This document shows positions 11,967-23,326 of a DNA stretch of 64,000 nucleotides, piece by piece. Origin of the DNA: Siphonodentalium dalli. Lineage: Eukaryota; Mollusca; Scaphopoda; Gadilida; Siphonodentaliidae. Under the pieces are notes generated by a model. It saw nothing but the letters and a program-made list of their open reading frames with translations. It searched no databases and was not told the DNA's origin. Both the position numbers and the translations under genes were made by a program. The stretch is from positions 166,104,090 to 166,168,089 of the forward strand of contig CP136062.1 of the NCBI GenBank assembly GCA_032622095.1, written 5' to 3'. Positions within the stretch are counted from its first letter, which is position 1. Each line of letters begins with the position of its first letter.

Positions 11967-14900
11967 ATACCATATGTTTTTGTTTATATACCATTTTGTC
12001 GGATTTTGAGGGATTAATAACACCGGCCGGGGTCGAGCGAGAGAGTAACATTTTGTAGGTTGACCTCGTGGGGTATGTCGCTATGTTATAACGTCGAGAT
12101 ATAGTGTCCACGGGCCCATGGGGCCGCCCGGGCGGTCCCGGGCGGTTCCAAGGTTCTTTTGTTTATACACTATTTTACCGGAATTTGAGGGATTAATAAC
12201 ATCGGCCGTGGACGCGTCAACGAGTCAATACATGGAATTAACACTCAGGTGTATTGCACTTATTGCACTACCAAGAATCACCAAAATAATCTGTCTGAAA
12301 ACACACGAAGACACCAGTAATCACCCAGGCTCTTTTAGCCAATATCGGCATTTGTGGGGTTAATATGACCGGCCGGAGACGAGCGAGCGAGTAAATTTTT
12401 CTATGTTGCCCTCAGGTGGCATGTCGCGACGTTATACCGTCGAGATATTGTGTTCACGGGCACGTGGGGCCACCCGGGCGGTCCCGGGCGGTCCCAATGT
12501 TCTTTTTGTCTATATACCATTTTGTCGGATTTTGAGGGGTTAATAACACCGGCCGGGGTCGAGCGAGCGAGTATCATTTTCTAGGTGGGGTATGTCGCTA
12601 TGTTATAACGTCGAGATATTGTGTCCACGGGCACGTGGGGCCACCCGGGCGGTCCCGGGCGGTCCCAATGTTCTTTTTGTCTATATACCATTTTGTCGGA
12701 TTTTGAGGGGTTAATAACGCCGACCGGAGTCGAGCGAGCGAGTACAATTTTGTAGGTTGACCTCGTGGGGTATGTCGCTACGTTATAACGTCGTGATATA
12801 GTGTCCATGGGCCCATGGGGCCTCCCGTGTGGTCCCGGGCGGTCCCAATGTTCTTTTTGTTTATATACCATTTTGTCGGATTTTGAGGGGTTAATATCAC
12901 CGGCCGGAGTCGAGCGAGCGAGTAACAGTTTGTAGGTTGACCTCGTGGGGTATGTCGCTATGTTATAACGTCGAGATATAGTGTCCACGGGCCCATGGTG
13001 CCTCCCGGGCGGTTTCGGGCGGTCCCAATGTTCTTTTTGTTTATATACCATTTTATCGGATTTTGAGGGGTTAATAACACCGGCCGGAGTCGAGCGAGCG
13101 AGTAACATTTTGTAGGTTGACCTCGTGGGGTATGTCGCTACGTTATAACGTCGAGATATTGTGTCCACGGGCACGTGGGGCCACCCGGGCGGTCCCAATG
13201 TTCTTTTTGTCTATATACCATTTTATCGGATTTTGAGGGGTTAATAACACCGGCCGGAGTCGAGCGAGCGAGTAACATTTTGTAGGTTAACCTCGTGGGG
13301 TATGTCGCTATGTTATAACGTCGAGATATAGTGTCCATGGGCCCATGGGGCCGCCCGGGCGGTCCCGGGCGGTTCCAAGGTTCTTTTGTTTATACACTAT
13401 TTTACCGGAATTTGAGGGGTTAATAACATCGGCCGTGGACGCGTCAACGAGTCAATACATGGAATTAACACTCAGGTGTATTGCACTTATTGCACTACCA
13501 AGAATCACCAAAATAATCTGTCTGAAAACACACGAAGACACCAGTAATCACCCAGGCTCTTTTAGCCAATATCGGCATTTGTGGGGTTAATATGACCGGC
13601 CGGAGACGAGCGAGCGAGTAAATTTTTCTATGTTGCCCTCAGGTGGCATGTCGCGACGTTATACCGTCGAGATATTGTGTTCATGGGCACGTGGGGCCAC
13701 CCGGGCGGTCCCGGGCGGTCCCAATGTTCTTTTTGTCTATATACCATTTTATCGGATTTTGAGGGGTTAATAACGCCGGCCGGAGTCGAGCGAGCGAGTA
13801 CAATTTTGTAGGTTGACCTCGTGGGGTATGTCGCTACGTTATAACGTCGCGATATAGTGTCCATGGGCCCATGGGGCCTCCCGGGCGGTCGCGGGCGGTC
13901 CCAATGTTCTTTTTGTTTATATACCATTTTGTCGGATTTTGAGGGGTTAATATCACCGGCCGGAGTCGAGCGAGCGAGTAACATTTTCTAGGTTGACCTC
14001 ATGGGGTATGTCGCTACGTTATAACGTCGAGATATTGTGTCCATGGGCACGTGGGGCCACCCGGGCGGTCCCAATGTTCTTTTTGTCTATATACCATTTT
14101 GTCGGATTTTGAGGGGTTAATAACACCGGCCGGGGTCGAGCGAGCGAGTAACATTTTCTAGGTTGACCTCATGGGGTATGTCGCTACGTTATAACGTCGA
14201 GATATTGTGTCCACGGTCACGTGGGGCCACCCAGGCGGTCCCGGGCGGTCCTAATGTTCTTTTTGTCTATTTAACATTTTATCGGATTTTGAGGGATTAA
14301 TAACGCCGGCCGGGGTCGAGCGGGGGAGTAACATTTTGTAGGTTGACCTCGTGGGGTATGTCGCTATGTTATAACGTCGAGATATAGTGTACACGGGCCC
14401 ATGGTGCCTCCCGGGCGGTTTCGGGCGGTCCCAATGTTCTTTTTGTGTATATACCATTTTATCGGATTTTGAGGGGTTAATAACACCGGGCGGAGTCGAG
14501 CGAGCGAGTAACATTTTGTAGGTTGACCTCGTGGGGTATGTCGCTACGTTATAACGTCGAGATATTGTGTCCACGGGCACGTGGGGCCACCCGGGCGGTC
14601 CCGGGCGGTCCCAATGTTCTTTTTGTCTATATACCATTTTATCGGATTTTGAGGGGTTAATAACACCGGCCGGAGTCGAGCGAGCGAGTAACATTTTGTA
14701 GGTTGAACTCGTGGGGTATGTCGCTACGTTATAACGGCGAGATATTGTGTCCACGGGTACGTGGGGCCACCCGGGCGGTCCCAATGTTCTTTTTGTCTAT
14801 ATACCATTTTGCCGGCTTTTAGGGGTTAATAACACCGGCCGGGGTCGAGCGAGCGAGTACCATTTTCTAGGTTGACCTCATGGGGTATGTCGCTACGTTA

Positions 14901-16249
14901 TAACGTCGAGATATAGTGTACACGAGCCCATGGGGCCTCCCGGGCGGTCCCGGGCGGTCCCAATGTGCTTTTTGTTTATATACCATTTTATCGGATGTTG
15001 AGGGGTTAATAACACCGGCCGGAGTTGAGCGAGCGAGTACCATTTTGTAGGTTGACCTTGTGGGGTATGTCGCTACGTTATAACGTCGAGATATAGTGTC
15101 CACGGGCCCATGGGGCCTCCCGGGCTTTCCCGGGCGGTCCCAATGTACTTTTTGTTTATATACCATTTTGTCGGATTTTGAGGGGATAATAACACCGGCC
15201 GGGGTCGAGCGAGCGAGTATCATTTTCTAGGTGGGGTATGTCGCTATGTTATAACGTCGAGATATAGTGTCCACGTGCCCATGGGGCCTCTCGGGCGGTC
15301 CCGGGGATCCCAATGTTCTTATTGTTTATATACCATTTTATCGGATTTTGAGGGGTTAATAACACCGGCCGGAGTCGAGCGAGCGAGTAACATTTTGTAG
15401 GTTGACCTCGTGGGGTATGTTGCTACGTTATAACGTCGAGATATTGTGTCCACGGGCACGTGGGGCCACCCGGGCGGTCCCGGGCGGTCCCAATGTTATT
15501 TTTGTTTATAAACCATTTTGTTGGATTTTGAGGGGTTAATAACACCGGCCGGGGTCGAGCGAGCGAGTAACATTTTCTAGGTTGACCTCATGGGGTATGT
15601 CGCTACGATATAACGTCGAGATATTGTGTCCACGGGCACGTGGGGCCACCCGGGCGGTCCCGGGCGGTCCTAATGTTCTTTTTGTCTATTTACCATTTTA
15701 TCGGATTTTGAGGGGTTAATAACGCCGGCCGGGGTCGAGCGAGGGAGTAACATTTTGTATGTTGACCTCGTGGGGTATGTCGCTATGTTACAACGTCGAG
15801 ATATAGTGTCCATGGGCCCATGGGGCCGCCCGGGCGGTCCCGGACGGTTCCAAGGTTCTGTTGTTTATACACTATTTTACCGGAATTTGAGGGGTTAATA
15901 ACATCGGCCGTGGACGCGTCAACGAGTCAATACATGGAATTAACACTCAGGTGTATTGCACTTATTGCATACCGAGAATCACCAAAATAATCTGTCTGAA
16001 CACACACGAAGACACCAGTAATCACCCAGGCTATTTTAGCCAATATCGGCATTTGTGGGGTTAATATGACCGGCCGGAGACGAGCGAGCAAGTAAATTTT
16101 TCTATGTTGCCCTCAGGTGGCATGTCGCTACGTTATACCGTCGAGATATTGTGTCCACGGGCTCGTTGGGCCGCCCGGGCGGTCCCGGGCGGTCCCGGGC
16201 GGTCCCCGGGCGGTCCCGGGCGGTCCCCGGGCGGTAATTAGTCACACCC
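11967..16249 (-). repeat. Right arm of the foldback element (reverse orientation)
   Basis: About 4.3 kb of A units with a 180-bp period in reverse orientation. B units lie at about 12118-12450, 13345-13700 and 15820-16170, followed by the terminal CCCGGG-rich tandem repeats. Units differ by scattered substitutions and by one or two GGTCCCGGGC insertions. Because 180 is divisible by three, a minus-strand frame stays open across several units (12581-13198 and 14251-14784). It has no recognisable domain and I do not call it a gene. Confidence 0.7.
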
Positions 16250-16257
16250 TCAATCTC
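16250..16257. repeat. Right target-site duplication of the foldback element (TCAATCTC)
   Basis: Identical to 8682-8689 on the other side of the element, and immediately after its last base. Confidence 0.75.
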
Positions 16258-16315
16258 TATTTAAAGTTTGTGAGAGCCACACCCAACATTACTTCAATAT
16301 ACGTTTATGTTGTAG

Positions 16316-16522
16316 ATTCATCTAGAACGCGTGGTTTTCAAATATTCGTGGCAGATAGTTCGGATTATGGGAGCTGGGAAAATCGTCATCTGTGTCATAC
16401 TGATACAGGTGCCGTCGATGATGTGTATACGTTCACCTGTGATAGCATCAAGACTGGTAGATATGTGGCACTGAGGTTACCGAGTTACCAGTATCTGAAT
16501 TTCAACGAACTAGAAGTGTACG
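16316..16522 (+). CDS. Exon: second half of the fucolectin-type lectin domain (copy 1)
   Basis: A 207-nt exon between a TTTATGTTGTAG acceptor and a GTTAGT donor, phase 1 at both ends, so it joins exon 6956-7159 in frame. The joined product reads VVLYNRGYSSRTRGFQIFVAD and then runs through GSWENRHLCHTD, FTCDSI, GRYVALRLP and FNELEVY, the usual C-terminal half of the FTP fold. Its last base plus TG from exon 27518 makes a Val codon (EVYVCIEGWYG). Only 58 bp separate it from the foldback target site, so its acceptor region is squeezed against the transposon. An identical copy lies at 18539-18745. Confidence 0.85.
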
Positions 16523-16596
16523 GTTAGTGTCTATAATTAGTGCATCATTGTGTAGTCTATATACTTGATTTTTGTGTTGATACAACGTTATATATC

Positions 16597-17767
16597 TACA
16601 TACACCTACTATCTCTTCTGAATCCCCATAGCGGTACGGTAGACACGCCCCCTGAGTCAATGTGTTCATAAACATGTGAACGTAACGTTGCGTCATTATC
16701 AATGTCGTTTATAGGTTTGTGAACACATTGACCCAGGAAATCACCGGGGATTGTCCGACATGAACGACTGCTTGCGTATTCAGCACGTCCGGATTTCGTA
16801 AGAAATTAGTTTTTGTCTATAATCAGTGTTTCGGGGTTCATGCAGTTTGCTGATTTTTTCTCACTGTTAAAATCCCATGACTACATTGAAACTGCCGTTC
16901 ATTTGTTATATAATCACACACCCTGTATACATTCAGACAATCAGTATTAGTACATTTCGCCATTCGGTTTACACGAACGTTTCCGAGGTTCATATAAGAA
17001 ATGAACGGCGGTCTCAATGTGGTCATGGGATTTTGACCGCGAACAAAATTCAGCAAACTGCATGAACCCCGAAGGGGTTCATGCGGATTTTGCTGAATTT
17101 TTATCGAAGGGGTTCATGCAGTTTGCTGATTTTTTTCGCGGTCAAAAAACTTGACCACGTTGAATCCGCCGTTTATTATTAATACTTATATACTTAAATT
17201 CATTATCAACTAGGATTGTCTGTCTTTCCCACTATTTATTCAACTTTAAGTGACGAATGGAGTTCAGTTCGGACAGTTCGAATCCTCGCTTTTAAGAAAA
17301 CCAAACATTGTGAGAATCCGTTGACGGAGAGCGGAAAAGGGCAATTTCACAGTAAAGTATACACATATGACGAAATGTGTTGTTTAGCTTGTACTGAATA
17401 GAGACGTGTTGATTTCAAGAATGATAATATGGATGATTAGAAACTGACAACACACCACTCTACCATAATGATATATTTGTGAGGTCGTGGGTTGTTAGTT
17501 TGAGGAGATGAGTTTTAGGTGCAGGGTAACAACACTGATTATATACCAAAACAAAATGCTTGCCAAATCCGGACGTGCTGAACAGTCAAGCAGTCGTTCA
17601 TGTCCGACAATCCCCGGTGATTTCCGGAATCAATGTGTTCATAAACCTATGAACGACATTGAAAGTGACGTCACGTTACGTTAATAGGTTTATGAACACA
17701 TTGAATCAGGGGGCGTGTCTATACCGTAACGCTATGGGGAAATCGGAAGCGCCATTAGGTGTATGTA
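16597..17767. mobile_element. Inverted-repeat element (MITE-like), copy 1
   Basis: Arms of about 200 bp: 16597-16800 and 17567-17767 are reverse complements, starting TACATACACCTA. They include CATAGCG(G/T)TACGGTA, ACACGCCCCCTGA, AATGTGTTCATAAAC and GAAATCACCGGGGATTGTC. The arms also hold internal palindromes around TTCATAAACCTATGAAC. I could not fix a target-site duplication. A second element is nested inside at 16830-17073. Confidence 0.65.
16830..17073. mobile_element. Nested MITE with TTCGGGGTTCATGC ends, copy 1
   Basis: The ends TTCGGGGTTCATGC and GCATGAACCCCGAA are perfect inverted repeats. Homology continues inward (CAGTTTGCTGA, AAAATCCCATGAC, CTGCCGTTCAT). A further fragment of the same family follows at about 17074-17175, suggesting a tandem or broken neighbouring insertion. 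Confidence 0.65.
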
Positions 17768-18538
17768 AATATAAACCAATAACTGAAGTCGACACGGATA
17801 CTTCACAAACAGCAATGATACATCAATTCAAGCCGTCCATGTGCACGCGCTCGCTGGGTGTTGTTTTGTATAATTGTTTTGGTAGTTTTGAAGAGTTGTT
17901 CTTTTTGTCTATTTACCATTTTATCGGATTTTGAGGGGTTAATAACGCCGGCCGGGGTCGAGCGAGGGAGTAACATTTTGTATGTTGACCTCGTGGGGTA
18001 TGTCGCTATGTTACAACGTCGAGATATAGTGTCCATGGGCCCATGGGGCCGCCCGGGCGGTCCCGGACGGTTCCAAGGTTCTGTTGTTTATACACTATTT
18101 TACCGGAATTTGAGGGGTTAATAACATCGGCCGTGGACGCGTCAACGAGTCAATACATGGAATTAACACTCAGGTGTATTGCACTTATTGCATACCGAGA
18201 ATCACCAAAATAATCTGTCTGAACACACACGAAGACACCAGTAATCACCCAGGCTATTTTAGCCAATATCGGCATTTGTGGGGTTAATATGACCGGCCGG
18301 AGACGAGCGAGCAAGTAAATTTTTCTATGTTGCCCTCAGGTGGCATGTCGCTACGTTATACCGTCGAGATATTGTGTCCACGGGCTCGTTGGGCCGCCCG
18401 GGCGGTCCCGGGCGGTCCCGGGCGGTCCCCGGGCGGTCCCGGGCGGTCCCCGGGCGGTAATTAGTCACACCCTCAATCTCTATTTAAAGTTTGTGAGAGC
18501 CACACCCAACATTACTTCAATATACGTTTATGTTGTAG

Positions 18539-18745
18539 ATTCATCTAGAACGCGTGGTTTTCAAATATTCGTGGCAGATAGTTCGGATTATGGGAGCTGG
18601 GAAAATCGTCATCTGTGTCATACTGATACAGGTGCCGTCGATGATGTGTATACGTTCACCTGTGATAGCATCAAGACTGGTAGATATGTGGCACTGAGGT
18701 TACCGAGTTACCAGTATCTGAATTTCAACGAACTAGAAGTGTACG
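18539..18745 (+). CDS. Exon: second half of the fucolectin-type lectin domain (copy 2)
   Basis: Identical to exon 16316-16522, with its own acceptor and GTTAGT donor. Both copies are phase 1-1 and 207 nt long, so splicing could use either copy or both without a frameshift; using both would insert 69 residues and a second half-domain. Whether it is transcribed cannot be read from DNA. It could also be an assembly duplicate. Confidence 0.75.
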
Positions 18746-18819
18746 GTTAGTGTCTATAATTAGTGCATCATTGTGTAGTCTATATACTTGATTTTTGTGT
18801 TGATACAACGTTATATATC

Positions 18820-19990
18820 TACATACACCTACTATCTCTTCTGAATCCCCATAGCGGTACGGTAGACACGCCCCCTGAGTCAATGTGTTCATAAACATGT
18901 GAACGTAACGTTGCGTCATTATCAATGTCGTTTATAGGTTTGTGAACACATTGACCCAGGAAATCACCGGGGATTGTCCGACATGAACGACTGCTTGCGT
19001 ATTCAGCACGTCCGGATTTCGTAAGAAATTAGTTTTTGTCTATAATCAGTGTTTCGGGGTTCATGCAGTTTGCTGATTTTTTCTCACTGTTAAAATCCCA
19101 TGACTACATTGAAACTGCCGTTCATTTGTTATATAATCACACACCCTGTATACATTCAGACAATCAGTATTAGTACATTTCGCCATTCGGTTTACACGAA
19201 CGTTTCCGAGGTTCATATAAGAAATGAACGGCGGTCTCAATGTGGTCATGGGATTTTGACCGCGAACAAAATTCAGCAAACTGCATGAACCCCGAAGGGG
19301 TTCATGCGGATTTTGCTGAATTTTTATCGAAGGGGTTCATGCAGTTTGCTGATTTTTTTCGCGGTCAAAAAACTTGACCACGTTGAATCCGCCGTTTATT
19401 ATTAATACTTATATACTTAAATTCATTATCAACTAGGATTGTCTGTCTTTCCCACTATTTATTCAACTTTAAGTGACGAATGGAGTTCAGTTCGGACAGT
19501 TCGAATCCTCGCTTTTAAGAAAACCAAACATTGTGAGAATCCGTTGACGGAGAGCGGAAAAGGGCAATTTCACAGTAAAGTATACACATATGACGAAATG
19601 TGTTGTTTAGCTTGTACTGAATAGAGACGTGTTGATTTCAAGAATGATAATATGGATGATTAGAAACTGACAACACACCACTCTACCATAATGATATATT
19701 TGTGAGGTCGTGGGTTGTTAGTTTGAGGAGATGAGTTTTAGGTGCAGGGTAACAACACTGATTATATACCAAAACAAAATGCTTGCCAAATCCGGACGTG
19801 CTGAACAGTCAAGCAGTCGTTCATGTCCGACAATCCCCGGTGATTTCCGGAATCAATGTGTTCATAAACCTATGAACGACATTGAAAGTGACGTCACGTT
19901 ACGTTAATAGGTTTATGAACACATTGAATCAGGGGGCGTGTCTATACCGTAACGCTATGGGGAAATCGGAAGCGCCATTAGGTGTATGTA
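18820..19990. mobile_element. Inverted-repeat element (MITE-like), copy 2, with nested MITE
   Basis: Copy of 16597-17767 carried by the segmental duplication rather than by transposition. The nested TTCGGGGTTCATGC element is at 19053-19296. Confidence 0.65.
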
Positions 19991-20124
19991 AATATAAACC
20001 AATAACTGAAGTCGACACGGATACTTCACAAACAGCAATGATACATCAATTCAAGCCGTCCATGTGCACGCGCTCGCTGGGTGTTGTTTTGTATAATTGT
20101 TTTGGTAGTTTTGAAGAGTTGTTC

Positions 20125-21048
20125 AAAATTGTTAATGTTCTATTAAAATGTACTTGTATATGGTTACAGGGAATGACTTGCAGATCGATTGGGGTCATTG
20201 TTTTTGACCGGTAGAGTAATTAAACAAAGTTAGTGTGAATCCCTTCGGTACTTATAATATGAATCGTACATGACACGTAGTGCAGCAACCACACATGGTG
20301 TGCTTCAAATTTGCATTTTATCGGCGACATAGCGCTAAGAATAATTTATGTAACACTACACAGTGATCACGACGGAGATGACATGCCAACTTGACAAGAC
20401 GTGTCTTGGATTGTGCAATCTTGTCTGGATTCTGGCCCACAAATCCAAAATGACGTCAGAAACCGTGTCATGACGTCTTCTTTTTTCGTTTTCATAAAGC
20501 TAACCAAAGAAATTGGTCTAATTGAAATTAATAGACCTAAATCACATGTGCATTCTTCGTAGGTTGTGAATTTATAGTTACTTTCATTTTCATCGCGATG
20601 CTTCATTCCCAATTCCACGTTTTTTGCAATCTCCACACTGTTGCTAACCGGAAGTCACGTGATAATTTCTCCAAAAACCATACCCGCGATCTAAAAAAAA
20701 TCACTGATGGATATATAAAAAAATATATGATGTCATTCACATGCCTAAGGTATAAGCATCCTGGGTGTTGCTATAAACAGGTATGGTGAATGCCATTTAT
20801 AACTATAGTATAGTTATATATATCTAGTACAGTAAACACTACTATTGGTGACGAATGAAACTGACGAATGAGAGACACTCCAAATCACAAAACAATAATT
20901 TTAAAAATGTAAAAGCCTGGTTCGACTCTTATCATTGAATATAGTTTCTTTTGAGTTAAAATAACAAAATATTTCACATTTGTCTGAACACTGATTCTAT
21001 ACTAAGTATAGTAACAAGTTACACACGCGGACGCCCAGAAGTTAACAT
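20125..21048. other. Intronic stretch, nothing coding recognised
   Basis: Contains a full cAMP-response-element palindrome TGACGTCA at 20451-20458 and a second CATGACGTC nearby at about 20470. No exon could be supported. Confidence 0.4.
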
Positions 21049-21050
21049 TA

Positions 21051-21809
21051 TAAACACCTCAAAAAAAGAAACTCCCTTCCCTAATATATTCGGTAATATT
21101 TTATGAGATATTGGATGGATTTTTATGAAACTTTCCACAAATAATTCGCGGTGACAAAGACATCAAGTGTGCTAATTACTGTGCTGCGAGGTGAGATATG
21201 GCTGAGTGAGCACAAATTGAATGGAAGAAGGGGCTCTTTTCAAAAGTTTCAAAAACACAGGTAGAGTGATCACAGACATTCTGCCTTGCCTTGGTCTCAA
21301 CTTCTAGCACATGCTTGGAACATCCTTATCTGTTGGTACCTCAATAGTATACATGGTGGGAAACATGGTTTACTGAAAAATGGCTTCGAAAAGACTGATT
21401 TCAATAACTCTGTGTTGTTCACAGCATGAAACTTCAAGGTGTCATTCCAAAGGAATGTGGTTAGACTGAATGGCCTGGGAATGCAGCAGGAACATTGTGT
21501 CCCGAAGATGACACGCATGTTATCGTGGACTCACAGTGTCACTTTTAGACCACATTAACAGCCAGTAACAACTTGTGTGAACAACGGAACAGTGGGGTGA
21601 CTGTCCACTCTACGACAGTGTTTTGCAACTTTTGAAAAGCACCCCTCTTCCATTCAATTCATGTTCAGCCGACCATAACATAACTCACAGGACGGTGCCT
21701 CACACAGGTTGTGTATCAGATACCACTAAATATTTGCGTAAAGTTTCGTCAAAATCCATCCAATATTACCGAATATATTAAGGGGGACTTTCTTTTTTTG
21801 AGGTGTTTA
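21051..21809. mobile_element. TA-flanked inverted-repeat element (mariner/Tc1-like MITE)
   Basis: The ends TAAACACCTCAAAAAAAGAA and its reverse complement are flanked by TA on both sides (21049-21050 and 21810-21811). Arms of roughly 200 bp share CTAATATATTCGGTAATAT, TGGATGGATTTT and GAATGGAAGA-type blocks. A 73-codon minus-strand ORF (21297-21518) in the unpaired middle resembles no transposase catalytic motif. Confidence 0.65.
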
Positions 21810-21811
21810 TA

Positions 21812-22767
21812 TCAGAGCATAATGCTAAGCTGATATGCGTACGTAACGAGCTTTGTCGGATATTCAGCAAGCTTTGGTAGAAATTCAACGGAAGTCGTTT
21901 CTATATAGATTAGAAAGATAACAGCTTTCAGATATAGTTGCAACAACGCTCGGCAATGCTCACATGCAATATACAGTAACACAGTGTTGTTTCACAATAG
22001 TCACGTTGAACTATACTATTATAGTTATTATATATACATTATACTGATAAATTCCATTTGGCAGACCTGATAAATCTCCAGAGCTGAACATCTTTATACG
22101 TATAAATATTACAATAAAACAAACCATATCAGTCTAATGTACACATATGTTTTCTTCTTTTGATATCTGGCGTGGGTATGTATACATGTATAATGAATAT
22201 AACAAACAAACAGACCCAATGACATTTAATGGACTTGTCAGGGTTGAATAATTATATTTTAGCGTTAAACATCTAACGCAAATTAGTATAAATATAGGTT
22301 GCGTTCGCAAATAATTCAGGTTCACAATTAATTTCTTTCAAATGACGTATTTGTCAAGATACACACACTAAATTGTAAAAGAATTGCCGGTCATGAATGT
22401 CAACAGCGCTGATAAATCCTATGCATATTGATCCCGCTTCAACCTACATGTACGGACCAAACAAAAGGCGTATGCACGTATTGAAACGATAACAGTTCTT
22501 CCACCCTGATGTATCACAATGGCTTAAATGGTTATAAACGCTATTGTCTGCTCATCGCCAATGGTGAAGTTTTTATATTGCAGTCATCAATAATTTATGC
22601 CGTACAACCCGTAGTTCACGCAGCGGTATGGTCATGTCTGAGTCACGATCTAGATTCACCGTGAGCATTATAAGACTGCATGCATCATACATGAATATAT
22701 GAGATATTGTCACTCATGGAGACAACAATCGTAACTACTTGCTCATTTTACACAAAGGACTCGTAAC
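21812..22767. other. Intronic stretch, nothing recognised
   Basis: AT-rich sequence with no supported gene, repeat family or structured RNA. Confidence 0.4.
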
Positions 22768-22872
22768 TATCCATCTTTGGCTGTCACGTCTGAGTTTGTT
22801 TAAATACTGTTTAACCAGCAAACTGAACCACATAATAGTTTACGCGCAGGTTGGTATACCGCATTACTTATG
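22768..22872 (+). repeat. Dispersed repeat, inverted partner of 27172-27275
   Basis: From CATCTTTGGCTGTCA to GCGGTA..TACCGCATTACTTATG-type end, about 105 bp matches the reverse complement of 27172-27275 with only a few differences. The pair lies 4.3 kb apart within the same intron. Confidence 0.7.
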
Positions 22873-22938
22873 AACAAGAAAACTAAGATGCATGCATCAG
22901 GTCGCCCGTGAACTATCTGCCATAGAATTGTGTAGCTA

Positions 22939-23326
22939 TCGATTATACATTTTGGAACACCAGGCTGTATGTATGTGTGTATGTATGAATGCATGTGTGT
23001 ATGTGTTATAGACTCTAACACTGCTCGACCGATCCGACTCAGATTTGGTATTTAACGTGTCAACTTGACCTCGCTCATAGGCATGTTTCTGGACCTTGGC
23101 CGATCCGACTAAAAATTTGTGTGTAGGACTACTTCGATCCCGGGAGCAACATGGACGGGTCCAATTTCACGTGGGACCATGTCATCGAACGTGCTGATAT
23201 AGGCATGTTTTTGGACCAATTTAACAATAGTTTGGCCAGACGCTGTATATACTGGGTACTGTCCAGATGGAGGCGATCACAAAAAAATCCATAAATAGCC
23301 CGAACGAAGTCGAGTACATCAGCTAG
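22939..23326. mobile_element. Helitron-like element (subfamily B)
   Basis: Starts with TC after A and ends CTAG before T. It shares the TTATAGACTC, GATCCCGGGA and GAACGAAGTCGAGTACATCAG blocks with 6020-6392. It abuts a subfamily A element head-to-tail at 23327. Confidence 0.55.

Larger units (their letters stand above)
8690..16249. mobile_element. 7.56-kb foldback-type transposable element, non-autonomous
   Basis: The ends are inverted repeats: left GGTGTGACTAATTACCGCCC from 8691, right GGGCGGTAATTAGTCACACC to 16248. Both run into short ACCGCCCGGG(G) tandem repeats and then longer inverted homology. The interior is built from two units: about 180 bp (A) and about 342 bp (B). Orientation switches give forward 8690-10398, reverse about 10399-10937, forward about 10938-11966 and reverse about 11967-16249. 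The element is GC-rich against AT-rich flanks. No transposase ORF is visible. Long inverted arms made of tandem sub-repeats are the mark of foldback elements (Drosophila FB is the known type). The superfamily of the mobilising enzyme is open; an 8-bp duplication is compatible with hAT, P or Merlin types among others. Confidence 0.75.
15674..17896. repeat. 2,223-bp tandem duplication, copy 1
   Basis: Every position checked from 15674 recurs 2,223 bp later, including private variants such as TTGCATACCGAG in the B unit. The join has a 5-base microhomology (TGTTC at 15674, 17897 and 20120). The unit contains the right end of the foldback element, its right target-site duplication, the second lectin exon and two nested inverted-repeat elements. 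Confidence 0.9.
17897..20119. repeat. 2,223-bp tandem duplication, copy 2
   Basis: Repeats copy 1 in the same orientation with no difference that I found in the stretches compared, including six identical ORFs. The sequence diverges at 20125 after the shared TGTTC. Includes an orphan right arm of the foldback element (17898-18472) with no matching left end. Confidence 0.9.

Noticed and set aside
12581-13198. 205-codon minus-strand ORF as a transposon gene
   Set aside because: It is three to four tandem 180-bp units read through, with no domain, and it is broken in most other units. Kept only as a low-interest finding.
21297-21518. Transposase remnant in the TA-flanked element
   Set aside because: The 73-codon frame shows no DDE-type motif or helix-turn-helix that I can recognise.
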